Positions 41,568-42,235 of a stretch of DNA of 42,235 nucleotides are shown here, one piece after another. Made by a program: the position numbers and the translations under genes. How positions within the stretch are numbered: position 1 is the stretch's first letter; the number at the start of each line of letters is the position of its first letter. Under the pieces are notes generated by a model, which saw only the letters and a program-made list of their open reading frames with translations, did no database searches and had not been told where the DNA came from. The DNA is from RGIG3528 sp964653855 (GTDB lineage Bacteria; Bacillota; Clostridia; Lachnospirales; Lachnospiraceae): positions 1 through 42,235 of the forward strand of contig CAZZFV010000015.1 in the NCBI GenBank assembly GCA_964653855.1. The letters are read 5' to 3'.

Positions 41568-42235
41568 TGGTTATGCTCTCCTTAAGCTTTGTGAGCGCTA
41601 TCTTTGTTTCGGCGGCGGTTTCACCGAGTAACGACGCAATTTCCTGAACTATGCGCATTTGCTTATCGACCACCTTGTCGGCGATTTCGACCGTCTGGCG
41701 GCTTATGTCTTCTTTCTTTTCGCGTTCGTTTTCTTCGTCGGTTACGTCACGCATGATGCAAATCAGCATGTGATAGGTTTCGTCGTAAACAATCGTTTGT
41801 TCGACGTATTTTTCGTATTCCGCAAGATAGGTGCGTGCATCCTTTATTCCGCGTTTTGTTTCAAGCACTTTCACAAAAGGTGCGGGATCGAGAATCCTCA
41901 CAATCTGGTCGCCGAGTACGTCCGACATCCGGCGGATATTCAAAATTTTGAGAGCCGCCGTATTTATTTGCTGGACTTCGAGAGCGTCGTTTACGACGAT
42001 AAGTCCGTTAGGCGTATTGTTTACTATGCAATCCGAAAAACTTTCCGCTTTGTCCTTAAGGTAGGGCAGGCACATCGAAATTTCGGCTTTTCCGTTAAAT
42101 ATTGCGACAGCCTTTTCACGGCATGTGTTGTATCCGCACGAACCGCAATTAAGCTCGTCTTCGGGGCGGGTTTTCCCCATTTTCCTGAGGATTTCGGTGA
42201 TTTCCGCATCCGTAGGCTTCTTTGTATGTATTTCA
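41560..42235 (-). CDS. hydS: Hydrogenase-like PAS sensor, C-terminal part (5' end beyond window)
   Basis: The reading frame is open through the right edge. Before the ATG at 42180 it already encodes IHTKKPTDAEITEILRKMGK, which is conserved in the family, so the gene is incomplete here rather than starting at that ATG. The visible 225 residues comprise a [4Fe-4S] module (LNCGSCGYNTCREKAVAIFNGKAEISMC; Cys spaced as C-x2-C-x4-C-x16-C), a PAS domain (about 65-170: ADxIVNNTPNGLIVVNDALEVQQINTAAL), and a coiled-coil tail. In complete relatives the upstream part is an [FeFe]-hydrogenase-type catalytic domain, which makes this the C-terminus of a putative H2/redox sensor (group C type). I infer that domain because it is outside the window. 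The 8-bp overlap with the phosphatase gene supports coupled production. Confidence 0.85.
   Translation of the reverse strand, partial: EIHTKKPTDAEITEILRKMGKTRPEDELNCGSCGYNTCREKAVAIFNGKAEISMCLPYLKDKAESFSDCIVNNTPNGLIVVNDALEVQQINTAALKILNIRRMSDVLGDQIVRILDPAPFVKVLETKRGIKDARTYLAEYEKYVEQTIVYDETYHMLICIMRDVTDEENEREKKEDISRQTVEIADKVVDKQMRIVQEIASLLGETAAETKIALTKLKESITNE

Noticed and set aside
41560..42180. Complete PAS protein gene starting at ATG 42180
   Set aside because: The frame is open to the window edge and the codons upstream of 42180 encode residues conserved in the larger hydrogenase-like family, so the gene is truncated by the window.

Overview
This window looks like a chromosomal segment of an anaerobic, motile, fermentative Bacillota of class Clostridia, most likely Lachnospiraceae or a close relative. 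The evidence is a flagellin, a chemotaxis receptor, spoVG, paired GlgC/GlgD, an electron-bifurcating-type [FeFe] hydrogenase (hydCBA), and a second hydrogenase locus with a phosphatase and a hydrogenase-like PAS sensor. Base composition is moderate and codon use looks uniform. I see no rRNA, tRNA, CRISPR array, intact transposase or prophage.

Layout. 1-3990 (minus): a flagellin cut by the left edge, preceded in the same operon by a ~1040-residue uncharacterised protein. 4274-5024: a decayed RhuM-type gene, a 17-bp perfect palindrome and a 100-bp dispersed repeat whose second copy is at 17389. 5144-7897: glgC-glgD (glycogen synthesis) and spoVG, whose 3' end is expanded into 25-bp tandem repeats. 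8030-19170: a secreted protein of unknown function, a membrane-anchored NodB-type deacetylase lacking both usual metal-binding histidines, pth-mfd, a SurA-N-like lipoprotein, a NatAB-type ABC transporter and a Thr/Pro-stalked leucine-rich-repeat surface protein. 19345-23230: a hybrid histidine kinase and a two-receiver response regulator. 23254-28191: a Crp/Fnr regulator divergent from hydCBA, with a perfect dyad in the shared promoter region. 28429-31307: a membrane HD-GYP phosphodiesterase translationally coupled to a CARF plus PD-(D/E)XK nuclease of the Card1/Can2 (DUF1887) type. 31565-35474: a gliding-type (GldA/GldFG/DUF4340) ABC system. 35512-38799 (minus): a MATE exporter with a structured leader and a chemotaxis receptor. 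38962-42235 (minus): a hydrogenase-like PAS sensor (runs off the right edge), a SpoIIE-type PP2C phosphatase and a monomeric group-B-like [FeFe] hydrogenase.

How the parts fit. Hydrogen metabolism dominates: hydCBA would couple NADH and reduced ferredoxin oxidation to H2 formation, while the right-edge operon resembles described loci in which a sensory hydrogenase and a phosphatase accompany a second hydrogenase. The most unusual unit is the HD-GYP/CARF-nuclease pair. It has no CRISPR or cas genes around it and could be a stand-alone cyclic-nucleotide-controlled nuclease with a built-in membrane phosphodiesterase. That function is inference; the domain architecture and the 4-nt overlap are visible in the sequence.
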